Assembly (NCBI GenBank): GCA_012517315.1 | Contig: JAAYVE010000008.1 | Location: 1 to 64,000, forward strand | Source of the DNA: Deltaproteobacteria bacterium | Lineage (GTDB): Bacteria > Desulfobacterota > Syntrophobacteria > Syntrophobacterales > Syntrophobacteraceae | Direction: 5' to 3' | Length of the DNA stretch: 64,000 nucleotides | Part shown: one piece after another, positions 28,965 through 38,493 of the stretch | Numbering within the stretch: the first letter of the stretch is position 1 | How the letters are laid out: each line of letters starts with the position of its first letter | Position numbers and translations under genes: made by a program | The notes under the pieces: generated by a model | Seen by the model: only the letters and a program-made list of their open reading frames with translations | Database searches by the model: none | What the model was told of the DNA's origin: nothing

Positions 28965-31031
28965 TCAGGTGCCCACCTTTTCCAGGCGGCACATGAAGGT
29001 CCGGGCGGACGGGGTCCCCGTGACCACGTCTCTTTTTTCGTCGTCTGTGAGGCAGTTCAGATCGGCCTCGGGATCCACGTCGCCCCAACCCCAAGCAACA
29101 CGCAGGGATCCGGGGTGGACCGCCCCGGAGATTCTGGCCCTCATGCACACTTCCCCCCTGGGGGTTTCCACCCTGACGCGGTCCCCTTCGGTGATTCCCT
29201 TCCCCGCCGCATCTTCCGGGTGAATGTCCACGAACCCTCCCGGCTCCATTTTGAGGAGAGCCTCAACCGTGTGGAACTGGGTGTGGGTGAACCGGTTGGA
29301 ACGGGCCCCGCTCATGCCGATAAACGGATACTCGTGGCGGCGGTCGGAAAAGCTGATGGGGTCCCCTGCCCATCCACTCATGTATGGAACGGCGTCCAGT
29401 CCGTGGTCCCTTAGCCGCTCCGACAGGATTTCCACCTTGCGGGACGGGGTGGCAAACCCCTGCTCCCGGTACTTTTCAAAGGCGATTTCCATGGCGGCAA
29501 TCCCGGAAGGCCTCTCCCGGAGCATGGCCACCGTGATGCCCGAAGGCTCCAGTTGGTAATCGATGGCCTCTTCCACCGTTTCCCAGGGAAATTCGCCGTG
29601 AAGGCCAAGACGCCTTGCCAACTGGAACATGATCTCCCAGTCGGGCCGGCTTTCCCCCAGGCAGTCCATCACCCGGTCCTGGAGGATCACCAGGTTGTTC
29701 CGCATGGAGGCGCGATTCAGCTGGGTCTTTTCGAAGCATCCCGCAGCGGGGAGGACTACGTCGGCGAACCGTGTGGTCCGTGTGTGGAACAGGTCGATCA
29801 CCACGAGGAACTGGAGCTTCTGGAGGGCCTTTCGCACCCGGTTGGAGTCGGTCATGGTCACGGCGGGGTTTCCCGACTGGACGACGAGCATGCGCAGGGG
29901 GTAGGGCTTCTCCTCCAGGATGGCATCCACGACGCACGACTGGGCATGCAGGCCCCAAGTGGGATGGAACGCGTTGAAAAGGGGGTAACGGGACGTGACC
30001 GGTTGCAGTCTGGCAGGGAGACGCTCTTTCAGTTGAAGGTTTCGCACGGGCACGGGCTGAGGGATGAAATCCCCCCCGGGCTTGTCCAGGTTGCCCGTAA
30101 TAGCCCTCAGGATGCAAACCGCGCGGGTCGCCTGGAAAGTGTTCGCCTGCATGTCGAGACCATTTCCATCGATGATACAAGCCGGCCGGGTGGAGGCATA
30201 CACTCCCGCGGCCTCACGGATGTCCCTCGGATCCAGCCAGAGGTCGGAAGCGACTCGGGCGGGGGCGAACGTCTCGGCAGCCTTCCTCAGTTCCCGGAAA
30301 CCCGTGGTCCAATTGGCCACGAAATCCCTGTCGTAGGATTCACTTGCGATGATTTCGTGAATCATGGACATGGCCAGGAGACCGTCGTGGCCCGGTTTGA
30401 CCTGGAGCCATAGATCGGCCATGGCGGCGAGCCCCGTTTTCACGGGATCCACCACGATGAGCTTCGTCCCCTGCCTTCTCGCTTGAAGAATGGCTTCGAA
30501 GGCGCCGGGATTGGTGTTCCGGTCGTTCTTGCCCCAGACAAGGATGCATCGGGCATCCTTCGCCTGAGGCACGGTCATGGCGCCGTAGGTATAGTTGTGG
30601 GCCATTTCCCTCGCCACATGACAGACGGAACCGTTGCCGACGGTGTTGGGGGAGCCGAAGGCGTTCATGAGCCTGTTGGCGTAATCCCACGGGGCACCCC
30701 AGTCGGCGGCCATGCCTCTCAGCCAGCAGACGGATTCGGGACCGAACCGCTCCTTGAACTGGAGGAATTGATCCGCCACGATGTCCAGAGCCTCATCCCA
30801 GGACGCCTCCCTGAAACCGCCGGAACGGCCCTTTTCGTCCCGCACGAGAGGTTTGAGGATGCGCAAGGGGGAGTGGGTGATTTCTGGCGCCGCCTGTAGC
30901 TTGGGGCACGGAACCCTCTGCCCGGCGGGCAGGGAGGAAAGTCTGTCCGCCGCAATGAGACGGTTTTCTTCCACGTGCACCTCCACGGGGCAGCAGGAAG
31001 AACAGAGTCGGCAGACGGTGTGTTTCTTCAT
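28965..31031 (-). CDS. Molybdopterin (bis-MGD) oxidoreductase
   Basis: 688 residues of the DMSO-reductase family. The N-terminal 4Fe-4S motif is C7-x2-C10-x3-C14-x27-C42. The likely molybdenum ligand is C137 in VGNGSVCHVA, as in polysulfide/thiosulfate-reductase-like members, and the MGD-binding segments (LVWGKNDRNTNPG, VVIDLFHTRTTRFADVVLPA, GMSGARSNRF) are present with a C-terminal beta-barrel domain. No Tat signal, so cytoplasmic. Substrate is not decided by sequence; there is no adjacent Fe-S or membrane subunit. ATG 31031 has GGAGGGA. It follows the methyltransferase gene by 48 bases, in one likely transcript. Confidence 0.92.
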   Translation of the reverse strand: MKKHTVCRLCSSCCPVEVHVEENRLIAADRLSSLPAGQRVPCPKLQAAPEITHSPLRILKPLVRDEKGRSGGFREASWDEALDIVADQFLQFKERFGPESVCWLRGMAADWGAPWDYANRLMNAFGSPNTVGNGSVCHVAREMAHNYTYGAMTVPQAKDARCILVWGKNDRNTNPGAFEAILQARRQGTKLIVVDPVKTGLAAMADLWLQVKPGHDGLLAMSMIHEIIASESYDRDFVANWTTGFRELRKAAETFAPARVASDLWLDPRDIREAAGVYASTRPACIIDGNGLDMQANTFQATRAVCILRAITGNLDKPGGDFIPQPVPVRNLQLKERLPARLQPVTSRYPLFNAFHPTWGLHAQSCVVDAILEEKPYPLRMLVVQSGNPAVTMTDSNRVRKALQKLQFLVVIDLFHTRTTRFADVVLPAAGCFEKTQLNRASMRNNLVILQDRVMDCLGESRPDWEIMFQLARRLGLHGEFPWETVEEAIDYQLEPSGITVAMLRERPSGIAAMEIAFEKYREQGFATPSRKVEILSERLRDHGLDAVPYMSGWAGDPISFSDRRHEYPFIGMSGARSNRFTHTQFHTVEALLKMEPGGFVDIHPEDAAGKGITEGDRVRVETPRGEVCMRARISGAVHPGSLRVAWGWGDVDPEADLNCLTDDEKRDVVTGTPSARTFMCRLEKVGT

Positions 31032-31079
31032 GGGGATGTCCCTCCACGATGGCCCTTTTCCAGGGATGGATCGCGCTGT

Positions 31080-32018
31080 TCAGCGGGCGGCCTTCACATA
31101 GCAGCTCCGGATCAGTTCGAAATGATTGGCGTGCGTTCTGATTTTCCACCAGATGTGACCCTCTCCCCCTGGTGTCCAGGCCGGACGGATCCAGCCGTCC
31201 TTTCCCCCCAGAAGCGCCTTCACGTTGTCCAGGCCACGCCCGGCGAAAGGTCCCTTTTGGGTCCCTCCCAGCCAGTCCTCTGGCCTTGCCACGTCCGTGG
31301 ACCAGGAGAATGGATCGGAAAGAAGCAGCTCCACCCCCTCGTTGGGGGCAACCCGGTTCAATTCCTGCAAGTGTTTCAGGGGGAGCGGCACCTTGTCGAT
31401 GAGATTCAGAGAAGCGAGTCTGGAGAAAGTGTGCGAGGGAAAGGGAAGCGCCAGGGCGTCACCCACGATGAACTCGACGTTGTCGGACCGCCAATCGTCC
31501 CTGAGCACCAGGGTCTCTTCCCGGGAGAGGTTGCCTTCCTCCCGGAGGGAAATCCCCTTGCGTCTCCGCACCATGAGTTCCCTGGCCGACCGGACGAAGG
31601 AAACGGAATTGTCGATGCCCACCACGAAATGACTTTTCGTTGTCATTTCAAACGAAAAGCGACCCACGGCCGATCCGAGGTCGATGGCCGGGCCATCGGT
31701 GCCGGACAGGAGGGAAGCCCATTGCCCGTAGGCGTCGGAGGCTTCCCCATCGCCCAGCAAATCTCCGTAGTGGCTCCACAAGTATGACGAAACGACGGCC
31801 GGTGTTTCGTACTTGGATTCGGTAGGGGGGGCGACCTCACCCCTGGGGTCCAGAAATGCGATCCCTTCCCTGACAGGGTAACTGCGGCCGCATCGACGGC
31901 ACTCCAGCACCCCTTCCACCATGTCCCCCTCTTCTTCCCGCTGGATCCTTCCCACCAACTTGTTTTCATGAGGAAGACAGGAAGGGCAAACCAGCAAGTC
32001 CAACAGTGTCTTCTTCAT
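31080..32018 (-). CDS. Class I SAM-dependent methyltransferase with zinc ribbon
   Basis: 312 residues. The N-terminus is a Trm112-like zinc ribbon (LLVCPSC, later ECRRCGRSYPV), followed by a Rossmann methyltransferase: AIDLGSAVGRFSFEM (motif I, SAM binding), GIDNS acidic loop, FIVGDALALPFP (motif III region). The substrate is unknown. ATG 32018 is chosen because the ribbon is complete from there and upstream residues are not family-like. It precedes the molybdoenzyme, which may indicate joint regulation. Confidence 0.85.
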   Translation of the reverse strand: MKKTLLDLLVCPSCLPHENKLVGRIQREEEGDMVEGVLECRRCGRSYPVREGIAFLDPRGEVAPPTESKYETPAVVSSYLWSHYGDLLGDGEASDAYGQWASLLSGTDGPAIDLGSAVGRFSFEMTTKSHFVVGIDNSVSFVRSARELMVRRRKGISLREEGNLSREETLVLRDDWRSDNVEFIVGDALALPFPSHTFSRLASLNLIDKVPLPLKHLQELNRVAPNEGVELLLSDPFSWSTDVARPEDWLGGTQKGPFAGRGLDNVKALLGGKDGWIRPAWTPGGEGHIWWKIRTHANHFELIRSCYVKAAR

Positions 32019-32400
32019 TGGAGGCTCCGGATCGAAAACCTGAGAAACATCCCAACATGGCCCTGCATGAAATTCCCCTGCACGGCTTGTCCACGAACTG
32101 CCGCACAAGACCCAAGTCTCCCGGCAAGCCCGGAAATTGATAGGCTACTAAGTTCTCTGTCGTTCCATGGCAAGATCAGACGTCCACTTCTTCCGCGCTC
32201 CCCAAAGGAAAGGGAACAAACGGCGCCCCCCGGTGCGCTTCGGCACCCGAGGCTCGTCAGTCGCCCGGAGCGCTTGACTTTGACCCCATGAGCCCATAAC
32301 ATTCCCCCGCGGGCAACGGTCCTGCACTCAAGCGCCGGCCCACGGGAGCCGGCAACTCTTGAAGATTGAAAGATTAGATCAGGAAAGGAAAGAGGGCAGT
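32019..32400. other. Divergent intergenic region, 382 bases
   Basis: Between the methyltransferase start (minus) and the NifX-like start (plus). I see no coding frame with a ribosome site and no consensus promoter; the segment near 32130-32160 is locally AT-richer and may hold promoter elements. Confidence 0.35.
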
Positions 32401-32781
32401 ATGAAGATTTGTTTTCCCACAGAGACTCTTTCGGGACTCAACAGCATGGTTTTCGAACATTTCGGTTCCGCACCCGCCTTTGTCATCGTGGACACGGACA
32501 GCATGAAGGTGGAAGAAGTTCAAAACGGCGACCTCCACCACTCCCACGGCATGTGCCAGCCCCTGAAGGCCCTTGGAGGGAGGGCGGTGGACGCCATTGC
32601 CGTTTCTGGAATAGGCATGGGAGCCCTGTCCAAACTGCAGGCCCAGGGAATCCGTGTATACCGTGCAGCGAACGGCACCGTGCAACAGAACGTCGATCTC
32701 GTGAAAAACGGCAAATTGCCCCAGTTCGATGCGCGGTTCACCTGCGCGGGGCACGCAGCGGGCGGCTGCGGCCATTGTTAG
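32401..32781 (+). CDS. NifB/NifX-type Fe-Mo cofactor-like protein
   Basis: 126 residues, the dinitrogenase iron-molybdenum cofactor fold. KICFPTETLSGLNSMVFEHF with FGSAPAF, the NGDLHHSHGMCQPLKAL segment and the C-terminal histidine/cysteine tail (CAGHAAGGCGHC) are typical of the small NifX/MTH1175-like proteins that bind or carry metal clusters. No nif genes are in the window, so nitrogen fixation is not implied. ATG 32401 (AGAGGG upstream) replaces an upstream in-frame start at 32359. The exported thioredoxin-like gene follows. Confidence 0.9.
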   Translation: MKICFPTETLSGLNSMVFEHFGSAPAFVIVDTDSMKVEEVQNGDLHHSHGMCQPLKALGGRAVDAIAVSGIGMGALSKLQAQGIRVYRAANGTVQQNVDLVKNGKLPQFDARFTCAGHAAGGCGHC

Positions 32782-32824
32782 GCGGGTGCCCTATCGGTCT
32801 GAATTGTGGAGAGGGGCCGGTCCC

Positions 32825-33385
32825 ATGGAACGAACAGGCGGGTTTTTGAGGCGGTCCTTGCGGTTCACGGTCTGCATCGCCGGGGCTGGATGGATTCTCG
32901 CAGCCGGTTCCTTCATGCTTTGCGCAGCGGCTGCGTCCAAGGGGTCTGGGGAGAGCAAATCACAGGTGGAGAGCATCCTGACAGGCAAGAAGACCTGGAA
33001 GGAGTGGCAAACCCAGACCGACTGGGACAGCTATTCAGCCGAAACCTATCGACCGTCACGGGATAAGCTCAAGAAAATCGGGCGGCTCGCTCAAGCCCGT
33101 AAAGCCCGGTTCCTGGTTTTCGCGGGTTCCTGGTGCAAAGACTCGGAAGCCCATCTTCCCGCTCTCATGAAGGTGCTTAACCGGGCGGGAATTTCAGCGC
33201 GGGATGTGGAACTCTACGGAGTTGACGGCAACCTGACGGAACCTTCCGGAACGGCCCGGCTGCATGGTATTGTGACGGTTCCCACGATACTGATTCTATC
33301 GGGTGAGGACGAACTGGGGAGAGTGGTGGAACGCCCCAGCGCTTCATGGGAAGAAGACATTTTGGAGATTCTCTCCCGGAAGTGA
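32825..33385 (+). CDS. Exported thioredoxin-fold protein with a single active-site cysteine
   Basis: 186 residues. An N-terminal signal (RRSLRFTVCIAGAGWILAAG then SFMLCAAAA) leads to a thioredoxin fold: RFLVFAGSWCKDSEAH, with the active site reduced to W-C-K-D-S (one cysteine), and the cis-proline region in TVPTILIL. Suggests a periplasmic or lipoprotein-like redox or scaffold role rather than a classical disulfide oxidoreductase. ATG 32825 has GAGAGGGG. It follows the NifX-like gene by 43 bases. Confidence 0.8.
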   Translation: MERTGGFLRRSLRFTVCIAGAGWILAAGSFMLCAAAASKGSGESKSQVESILTGKKTWKEWQTQTDWDSYSAETYRPSRDKLKKIGRLAQARKARFLVFAGSWCKDSEAHLPALMKVLNRAGISARDVELYGVDGNLTEPSGTARLHGIVTVPTILILSGEDELGRVVERPSASWEEDILEILSRK

Positions 33386-33484
33386 AGGCTCACTGCCGGT
33401 TGTGGAGAGTTGCTCGATGCACCGAGAGGGAGATTCATTTTTTTTCCGCCGATTCAATTTTATGCTTGAACCCCGGCTGCCATT

Positions 33485-33564
33485 GGGGTATAAGAACAAT
33501 ACCCCTATTCATTACTAACTCTTTCCTCAGAGCCTAGGCCGCCCAACCTGGGCTCTACTTGTTT
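33485..33564. terminator. Two stem-loops between convergent genes
   Basis: First stem GGGGTAT / ATACCCC (33485-33505, seven-base loop). Second stem 33529-33556: AGAGCCTAGG pairs with CCTGGGCTCT with one G-U pair and an eight-base loop, followed on the plus strand by ACTTGTTT. Placed 140-170 bases after the thioredoxin-like gene and before the convergent glycosyltransferase end, this is a probable (bidirectional) terminator region. Confidence 0.55.
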
Positions 33565-33637
33565 ATGGAGACGCTCTCTATTCTCGATAGGTCCCTTCAC
33601 CTCCCCCTCCTGATGTAGAAATCTTCGCAACGCTCCA

Positions 33638-34687
33638 TCACAGCTTTTCTTCCTCGATGAAGCGGTTCACCAGGGAAAAAATCTCTTCATTGCCGCAGAA
33701 GCGTTCCCCGCGGATTCGGTTACGGTACTCCTCGAGACGCGCCTCGAAGGAAGGGATCGTGTCGCGGGCCGGTCTCAAGTGCGCCAGGCATTTTCCGTAC
33801 CCCAACTTCTCCAGGTAATGCGCGTTGAGATACTGCTCGAAGATGTTGCTGATGGGAAAGGAGATGACAGGTTTGCCCAGATGGAGCGCTTCTGAAAGGA
33901 GCGTGTGCCCTCCCCCGCAGACGACGTAGCAGCAGGAGGCGAGATCTTCCAGAAACCCTTTTTCCGAGTACTTCTTGAAGGTGAGATTGCCCTCCACACG
34001 CGCTTCCCCGAAGCCGTAAACCACCACCGGTCTCCCAGCAGCACGGAGTAAGGGAAGGAACCTTGAGAAGGTGGAGGTGCTCTGGTAGGCCAGCACGTGT
34101 TCTCCGTCCCTTGGGATACGTTTCATGACGAGTTCCCGCAGGAGGGGAGGAACCAGGCGGGCTTTCAGGCAGGACTCCACCCCTTCGGGTTTATAAAAGG
34201 AGACCACCAGGTAGCGGGAAGCGGCACTGAAAAGGAGGCGCGCCGCCAGGAAGGCCCCCACGTAGCTCGCCACCTGGGCGGGGGGCACCCGGTGTTTCCA
34301 GCACGTCACGATATGCTGATGATCCATGGAGAGACATGGAATGCCCAGCTTCCGGCTCACGATGGGCACGAAGTGCTCGTAGTCCGTGATGGCCACGTCC
34401 GGCTTGAAGGCATCGAAGATCTTCTCCACGGATTTGAGTCGTTGCCGGCGCTTCATCCAGAAGTGGAGGTTCTTCACGGCCATTTCGGCCCCTGCAACGC
34501 GGTGTCCCCGAACCGGCGTTTCCGGATTGGGACACAGGACCGTAGGGTACTCTTTCTGGAGGACCGGGAGCCCGTCGGTATGTGTGAGGAAGAGAAATCG
34601 GTGCTGCGGGAAACGACGGGCCAAGGCCAAGGCCCTCACGGCATGGCCGCGACCGTTCCCCTGCACTCCGTAGATGATTCTTGCCAT
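33638..34687 (-). CDS. Glycosyltransferase, MurG-like GT-B fold (MJ1255/VC2487 type)
   Basis: 349 residues. N-terminal GVQGNGRGHAVRALALA (GT-B glycine-rich loop) and C-terminal VVCGGGHTLLSEALHLGKPV with FPISNIFEQYLNA, typical of the UDP-sugar binding half. The substrate is unknown; cell-envelope glycan or lipid is plausible. ATG 34687 is preceded by GGGAGGAGATCC. No transmembrane segment. It lies 164 bases after the SulP gene on the same strand. Confidence 0.85.
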   Translation of the reverse strand: MARIIYGVQGNGRGHAVRALALARRFPQHRFLFLTHTDGLPVLQKEYPTVLCPNPETPVRGHRVAGAEMAVKNLHFWMKRRQRLKSVEKIFDAFKPDVAITDYEHFVPIVSRKLGIPCLSMDHQHIVTCWKHRVPPAQVASYVGAFLAARLLFSAASRYLVVSFYKPEGVESCLKARLVPPLLRELVMKRIPRDGEHVLAYQSTSTFSRFLPLLRAAGRPVVVYGFGEARVEGNLTFKKYSEKGFLEDLASCCYVVCGGGHTLLSEALHLGKPVISFPISNIFEQYLNAHYLEKLGYGKCLAHLRPARDTIPSFEARLEEYRNRIRGERFCGNEEIFSLVNRFIEEEKL

Positions 34688-34851
34688 GGATCTCCTCCCA
34701 TGCACATCACTTCCTCCCCGCAAACGGAAGGTCGAAATCCCTATGCCCTTCACGTTGCTCCCGTCTCCTGCAGGGGCCTGAGGCCGACCGCCGGAAACGT
34801 AAGAACATAGACCAGCATGGCCGGACTTGTCTACGGGAAGGTCACGGAAAG

Positions 34852-36732
34852 TCACGAACGGGAGCGTGCTTTCAGGATGTCCATAATTTCCCCGATCTTC
34901 TGCCCCACTGCCTTGAGCCGATCCTGGTCTTCCCCGTCCGTGTGGTCCGCGCGCCCCGCGACCATGGCTTCCATGCGCTTCACCAGGTCGGGGAGAATGT
35001 CGTAGTTTTCCTGCAAGTGCGTGGCTTCTTCGTTCAGGTAGGAAGACACGGCCCCGATGGTACGGGAATGGATGTTCTGGGGGCCGATGGTCTCGGTGAC
35101 GCCGCTTTTATCCAGCAAATCCCGCGTGGAAGGCTGAAGCCTGCTGAGGCGGAGCCGGATTCCCCGGTCCTGCAGGTCTTTGTGGAGTTCTTCCAGCATT
35201 TCCACACCCGGGATGTCCAAGTCGCTCGTCAACTCCAGATCGACAACGACGGTGCGCACCGGCAGGCTACAGTGGTCGACCAGTTTCAGGACTTGCTCCC
35301 GGAGGGACTGCGCATTGGCGTAGAATATGCCTTCGTCGAAGCGCAGGATGCAAAGCCCAGGGATCGTGATGTTTTCAGGGTTGTCGCGGATGTCGGAGAA
35401 CTGCAGGCGGCCGGGCACACGGCCCAGGATGCTCATGCGCGCCTGGGAAGCCCGCCAGATGACCAGGAGGAGGGAGAGAAGCACGCCCACCAAAACACCG
35501 GCCAAGATTCCTAGGAACAGGACGCCCGTCAACGCCGCCGTTGCCGTCCAGAATTCGCGGCGCCTCAAGCGATGGAGGCATCTGAGGGAGTCCAGCTTGA
35601 AAAGCCCCCGGACGGCGACGATGACCACGGAAGCCAGGACGGGTTCCGGCATTCGGGCAAAAAAACCGGTCAGAAACTCAAGAACCAGCACCACCCACAA
35701 GGCTGAAAACCCCCCTGCGAGGGGTGTCCGGGACCCGGCTGCATCGCTGAGGGCCGTCCGGGAGAAACTTCCCGCCACCGGATACCCCCTGGTGACGCCG
35801 GCTCCGAGGCATGCAAAGCCCAAGGCGAGCAGTTCCTGGTTGGTGTCCACCCTGTATCGATGACCGGAGGCATAACTCCGGGCCATGCTCATCCCTTCGA
35901 TATAGGCGAGGACAAAAGCGGCGAAAGCGGTCGGGAGCAGGGACCGTATGACGGATGGAGCAAGGTGGGGAAAAACGGGGGTAGGGAGCCCCACGGGAAT
36001 TTCACCCACGACGTGGATGCCCCTGGCTCCCAGGTCCGAGGCGGTCATGACCGTGATGGATCCGAAAACCAGGATAAGCGCCCAGGGAACCCGCCTGGCA
36101 AGGTGTTCCCCCGCCAGCAAAAGAAGGATCCCCCCCAAACCCATGCCTATCGCCCACGGGTTGGAGTCTTCCAGATGCCGAGCCAGGTGGACGATCCGCT
36201 CGAAAAACTCCCCTTCCCCACCGGGAATCCCGAATAGTTTGCCCACTTGGGTGGAAGCGATGTAGAGGGCCGCTCCCGATGAAAACCCCACCAGCACGGA
36301 CTCGGAGATGAAATTGACCACGAAACCCAGTCGGAGCAGGTAGGCCAGGAGGGCAAAACATCCCATGAGAATGGCCGTCATGGACGCCATGGCAATGTAC
36401 TGACCCGTTGATTCCGCCCCCACCAACTGCAGACCGGAAGCCACAAGGACCGACACGGCGGAGGTTGGCCCGACGGCCAGCTGCCGGGAGGTCCCCAGGA
36501 CCGTGTAAACCAGGGGTGCCGTGATGGCGGCATAGAGGCCGGCCTGGGGGGGCAGCCCCGCAAGGCCGGCATAGGCCATCGCCTCCGGGACCGTGAAGGC
36601 GGCGAGAGTCATTCCAGCCATGAGATCCGCCCGTAGCCACTCCCCCTTGTATTCCGGCAACCAGCGCAGAATGGGAAGGACCTTTGCGAGTCGGTCCTTT
36701 ATAGGCAACCTTTCAGACATGTTTTCACCCAT
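34852..36732 (-). CDS. SulP family anion transporter with STAS domain
   Basis: 626 residues. Starts with LPEYKGEWLRADLMAGMTLA and then about 12-14 hydrophobic segments with AMAYAGLAGLPPQAGLYAA (SulP signature), followed by a cytosolic STAS domain (about 460-600) containing VVVDLELTSDLDIPGVEML. Members move sulfate, bicarbonate or other anions; the substrate cannot be told. Sulfate uptake would fit a sulfate reducer. The start could be 36732 or ATG 36720. The upstream neighbour is a nine-helix membrane protein 30 bases away, a possible operon. Confidence 0.9.
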   Translation of the reverse strand: MGENMSERLPIKDRLAKVLPILRWLPEYKGEWLRADLMAGMTLAAFTVPEAMAYAGLAGLPPQAGLYAAITAPLVYTVLGTSRQLAVGPTSAVSVLVASGLQLVGAESTGQYIAMASMTAILMGCFALLAYLLRLGFVVNFISESVLVGFSSGAALYIASTQVGKLFGIPGGEGEFFERIVHLARHLEDSNPWAIGMGLGGILLLLAGEHLARRVPWALILVFGSITVMTASDLGARGIHVVGEIPVGLPTPVFPHLAPSVIRSLLPTAFAAFVLAYIEGMSMARSYASGHRYRVDTNQELLALGFACLGAGVTRGYPVAGSFSRTALSDAAGSRTPLAGGFSALWVVLVLEFLTGFFARMPEPVLASVVIVAVRGLFKLDSLRCLHRLRRREFWTATAALTGVLFLGILAGVLVGVLLSLLLVIWRASQARMSILGRVPGRLQFSDIRDNPENITIPGLCILRFDEGIFYANAQSLREQVLKLVDHCSLPVRTVVVDLELTSDLDIPGVEMLEELHKDLQDRGIRLRLSRLQPSTRDLLDKSGVTETIGPQNIHSRTIGAVSSYLNEEATHLQENYDILPDLVKRMEAMVAGRADHTDGEDQDRLKAVGQKIGEIMDILKARSRS

Positions 36733-36762
36733 GATGCATCATCCACCTGCTGCTGCTCTCTC

Positions 36763-37596
36763 TCAAGCCTTTTCCGCCGCCTCACCACCGTTGAGGTTTG
36801 GCAGGTGGAGAACCAACAGGTAAAGGGTGGAACCGGCATAGGCGACGACGGTGCCCATGACGATTCCGCACCGGGGGTAACAGATCAACACCGCAAGCGC
36901 GTAGACGATGATGGAAGCGATTCCTCGGGGAACGTGCTTGAGAATCGTATGGACATGCTCCACTCGGTAGAGACAATGCATGATGACCACAAAGGGGAGC
37001 ATGGTGATGGGGAAAGCCGAAAAAAGGCCCGCCCAGCGAGGGCCGACCATGCTGGCGAAAGACGTGATGCAGACGACGAAAAGCGCCGCAGCGGCACCTC
37101 GTGCCAACATGGCCCCCACGGTCAACCTGGACGTTTTCTCGATCCTGGTGTCCTCCAGTTTGCTGAAGACATGGGCGAAAAAAGCGGTCCCACCGAGGGC
37201 GACGGCCACCGCTGCCTCAGGGGTCCACTCCCACCGCCGCAGGAGCCATGCCATGCCGAAGTAAGCCGCCACTCCAAGGGCGGATGAAAGGACGACATTG
37301 GCTCCTGTGCTCCGGTTCCCCAGCAGGAGGGTACCGCGATAGTAGGCGTAGGCAAAAGACTGGGTGGCGATGAGTCCGACGGTGGTGAAGACCGCGCTTT
37401 GGGCGGCGAAGTGGGGTCCCTGTTCCACTCCCACGAAGAAAAGTGTCAGAGCGACCCCCAGGGGAAAGCCCGACAGGATGCCGGCTGTCCTGGGCCCCAG
37501 TTTTTCAGCCAAAAGGGAGAGTCCCATCACCATTGAGGTGGCGGCGGACATCTTCACGAGACTCATCCAGTTGAAGAGCGCTTCCAGGCCGTTCAT
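36763..37596 (-). CDS. Polytopic membrane protein with internal duplication
   Basis: 277 residues, about eight or nine helices. Two halves share a pattern: LGPRTAGILSGFPLGVALTL near residue 35 and VGPRWAGLFSAFPITMLPFV near residue 190, so it is an internal repeat (G-P-R-x-A-G-x-x-S-x-F-P). This inverted-repeat-type architecture suggests a transporter, but I cannot name the family (GlpM-like proteins are similar in style). ATG 37596 is used; GGGAAAAGG is close to it, so the true start could be a nearby codon. Confidence 0.7.
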   Translation of the reverse strand: MNGLEALFNWMSLVKMSAATSMVMGLSLLAEKLGPRTAGILSGFPLGVALTLFFVGVEQGPHFAAQSAVFTTVGLIATQSFAYAYYRGTLLLGNRSTGANVVLSSALGVAAYFGMAWLLRRWEWTPEAAVAVALGGTAFFAHVFSKLEDTRIEKTSRLTVGAMLARGAAAALFVVCITSFASMVGPRWAGLFSAFPITMLPFVVIMHCLYRVEHVHTILKHVPRGIASIIVYALAVLICYPRCGIVMGTVVAYAGSTLYLLVLHLPNLNGGEAAEKA

Positions 37597-38223
37597 GCCT
37601 TTTCCCAGGCAAGTCCAACAGTGTCGCGGGGACCCGGAACCCCGGCACTCCCCTTCTCTTCGTCCCGTCCAGCCGTGGAAGGTGACGTGCAGCACCCTTA
37701 TTCACTATGATGCAGCATGTCAAGCTTGCCGTGCCCAACCACAAGGCATTTTTGCGCACGAGGGAAGCACCTGCTTCTGCCCCCCCCGGCCTGGCCGGGA
37801 AATGGCTGAGGCTGGTCCCCATCTCCGGGGGGAAGCGGCACTTTTCGCAGAAGTCCTGGGAGCAGCGCTGTCCCTTGATACCAAATGTGCGGGCACGGGG
37901 CAGGACCATCCGATTTTTCACATGAGCGGTGAATCTTGCCTTCGGGGCAAAAGAGAGTTCACGCATACGGAACGCTCCCCCTTTCTTTCCTTCATTGCAA
38001 TTCTTCATGACAGAGGGAAAAACCTGCGGGTCCTTACGGGAATCCTCTTGCGAAGCCCTTAACCATAAAATAAAGTGTAAAATCAACATACTGGGTGGAG
38101 CCAAAGCCTATCCCCATTCTGCAGCCTGGATCACCTTCTTCCCGTTGCCGTTCAACGCTCCATCACAGGCTTGGAATTGTGCAGAACTGCTCAAACACTG
38201 GTTCGCCTCGAAAGGTGGTGAGA
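37597..38223. other. Gene-free region of 627 bases
   Basis: No frame with a ribosome site or recognisable protein on either strand. Left end carries the possible promoter of the membrane protein/SulP pair. Base composition becomes lower in GC toward 38,000, as in the IS-disturbed segment that follows. Confidence 0.4.
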
Positions 38224-38430
38224 ATGACTGCGTACCTCAACTGTCTCCAGGTCTTGAATCTTTTGATTCTTGCCTGGCTTTTGCGGGTTCTTGAAAAGTA
38301 CCCGGAAGCGTACGCCTCTGAGAGAGGGAAGAATCTCGCCACAAAGGAAGATATAGGAGACATTACAAAGACTGTTGAGGAAATCAGGGTTCAGTGCGCT
38401 TGCGAACTTAAGGATTATAATCGATCCTGA
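38224..38430 (+). CDS. Small membrane-anchored protein, truncated by the IS end
   Basis: 68 residues: an N-terminal helix (MTAYLNCLQVLNLLILAWLL) and a charged stretch with KNLATKEDIGDITKTVEEIR, a segment I have seen in longer membrane-anchored proteins of unknown role in other bacteria. ATG 38224 has AGGTGG upstream. The stop TGA at 38428-38430 appears to be the first bases of the adjacent IS3-type element (TGATTTTCAGACCCC), so the protein's real C-terminus was probably cut off. Confidence 0.5.
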   Translation: MTAYLNCLQVLNLLILAWLLRVLEKYPEAYASERGKNLATKEDIGDITKTVEEIRVQCACELKDYNRS

Positions 38431-38493
38431 TTTTCAGACCCCGACCTTAGGTGGATGTGAGGTAAAATTCACCTGACCGTGGAGGCCAAACCC

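Noticed and set aside
37505-38104. 200-codon minus-strand frame with a CSQDFCEKCRF segment
   Set aside because: No ribosome site, overlaps the start of the polytopic membrane protein, residue composition not protein-like overall.
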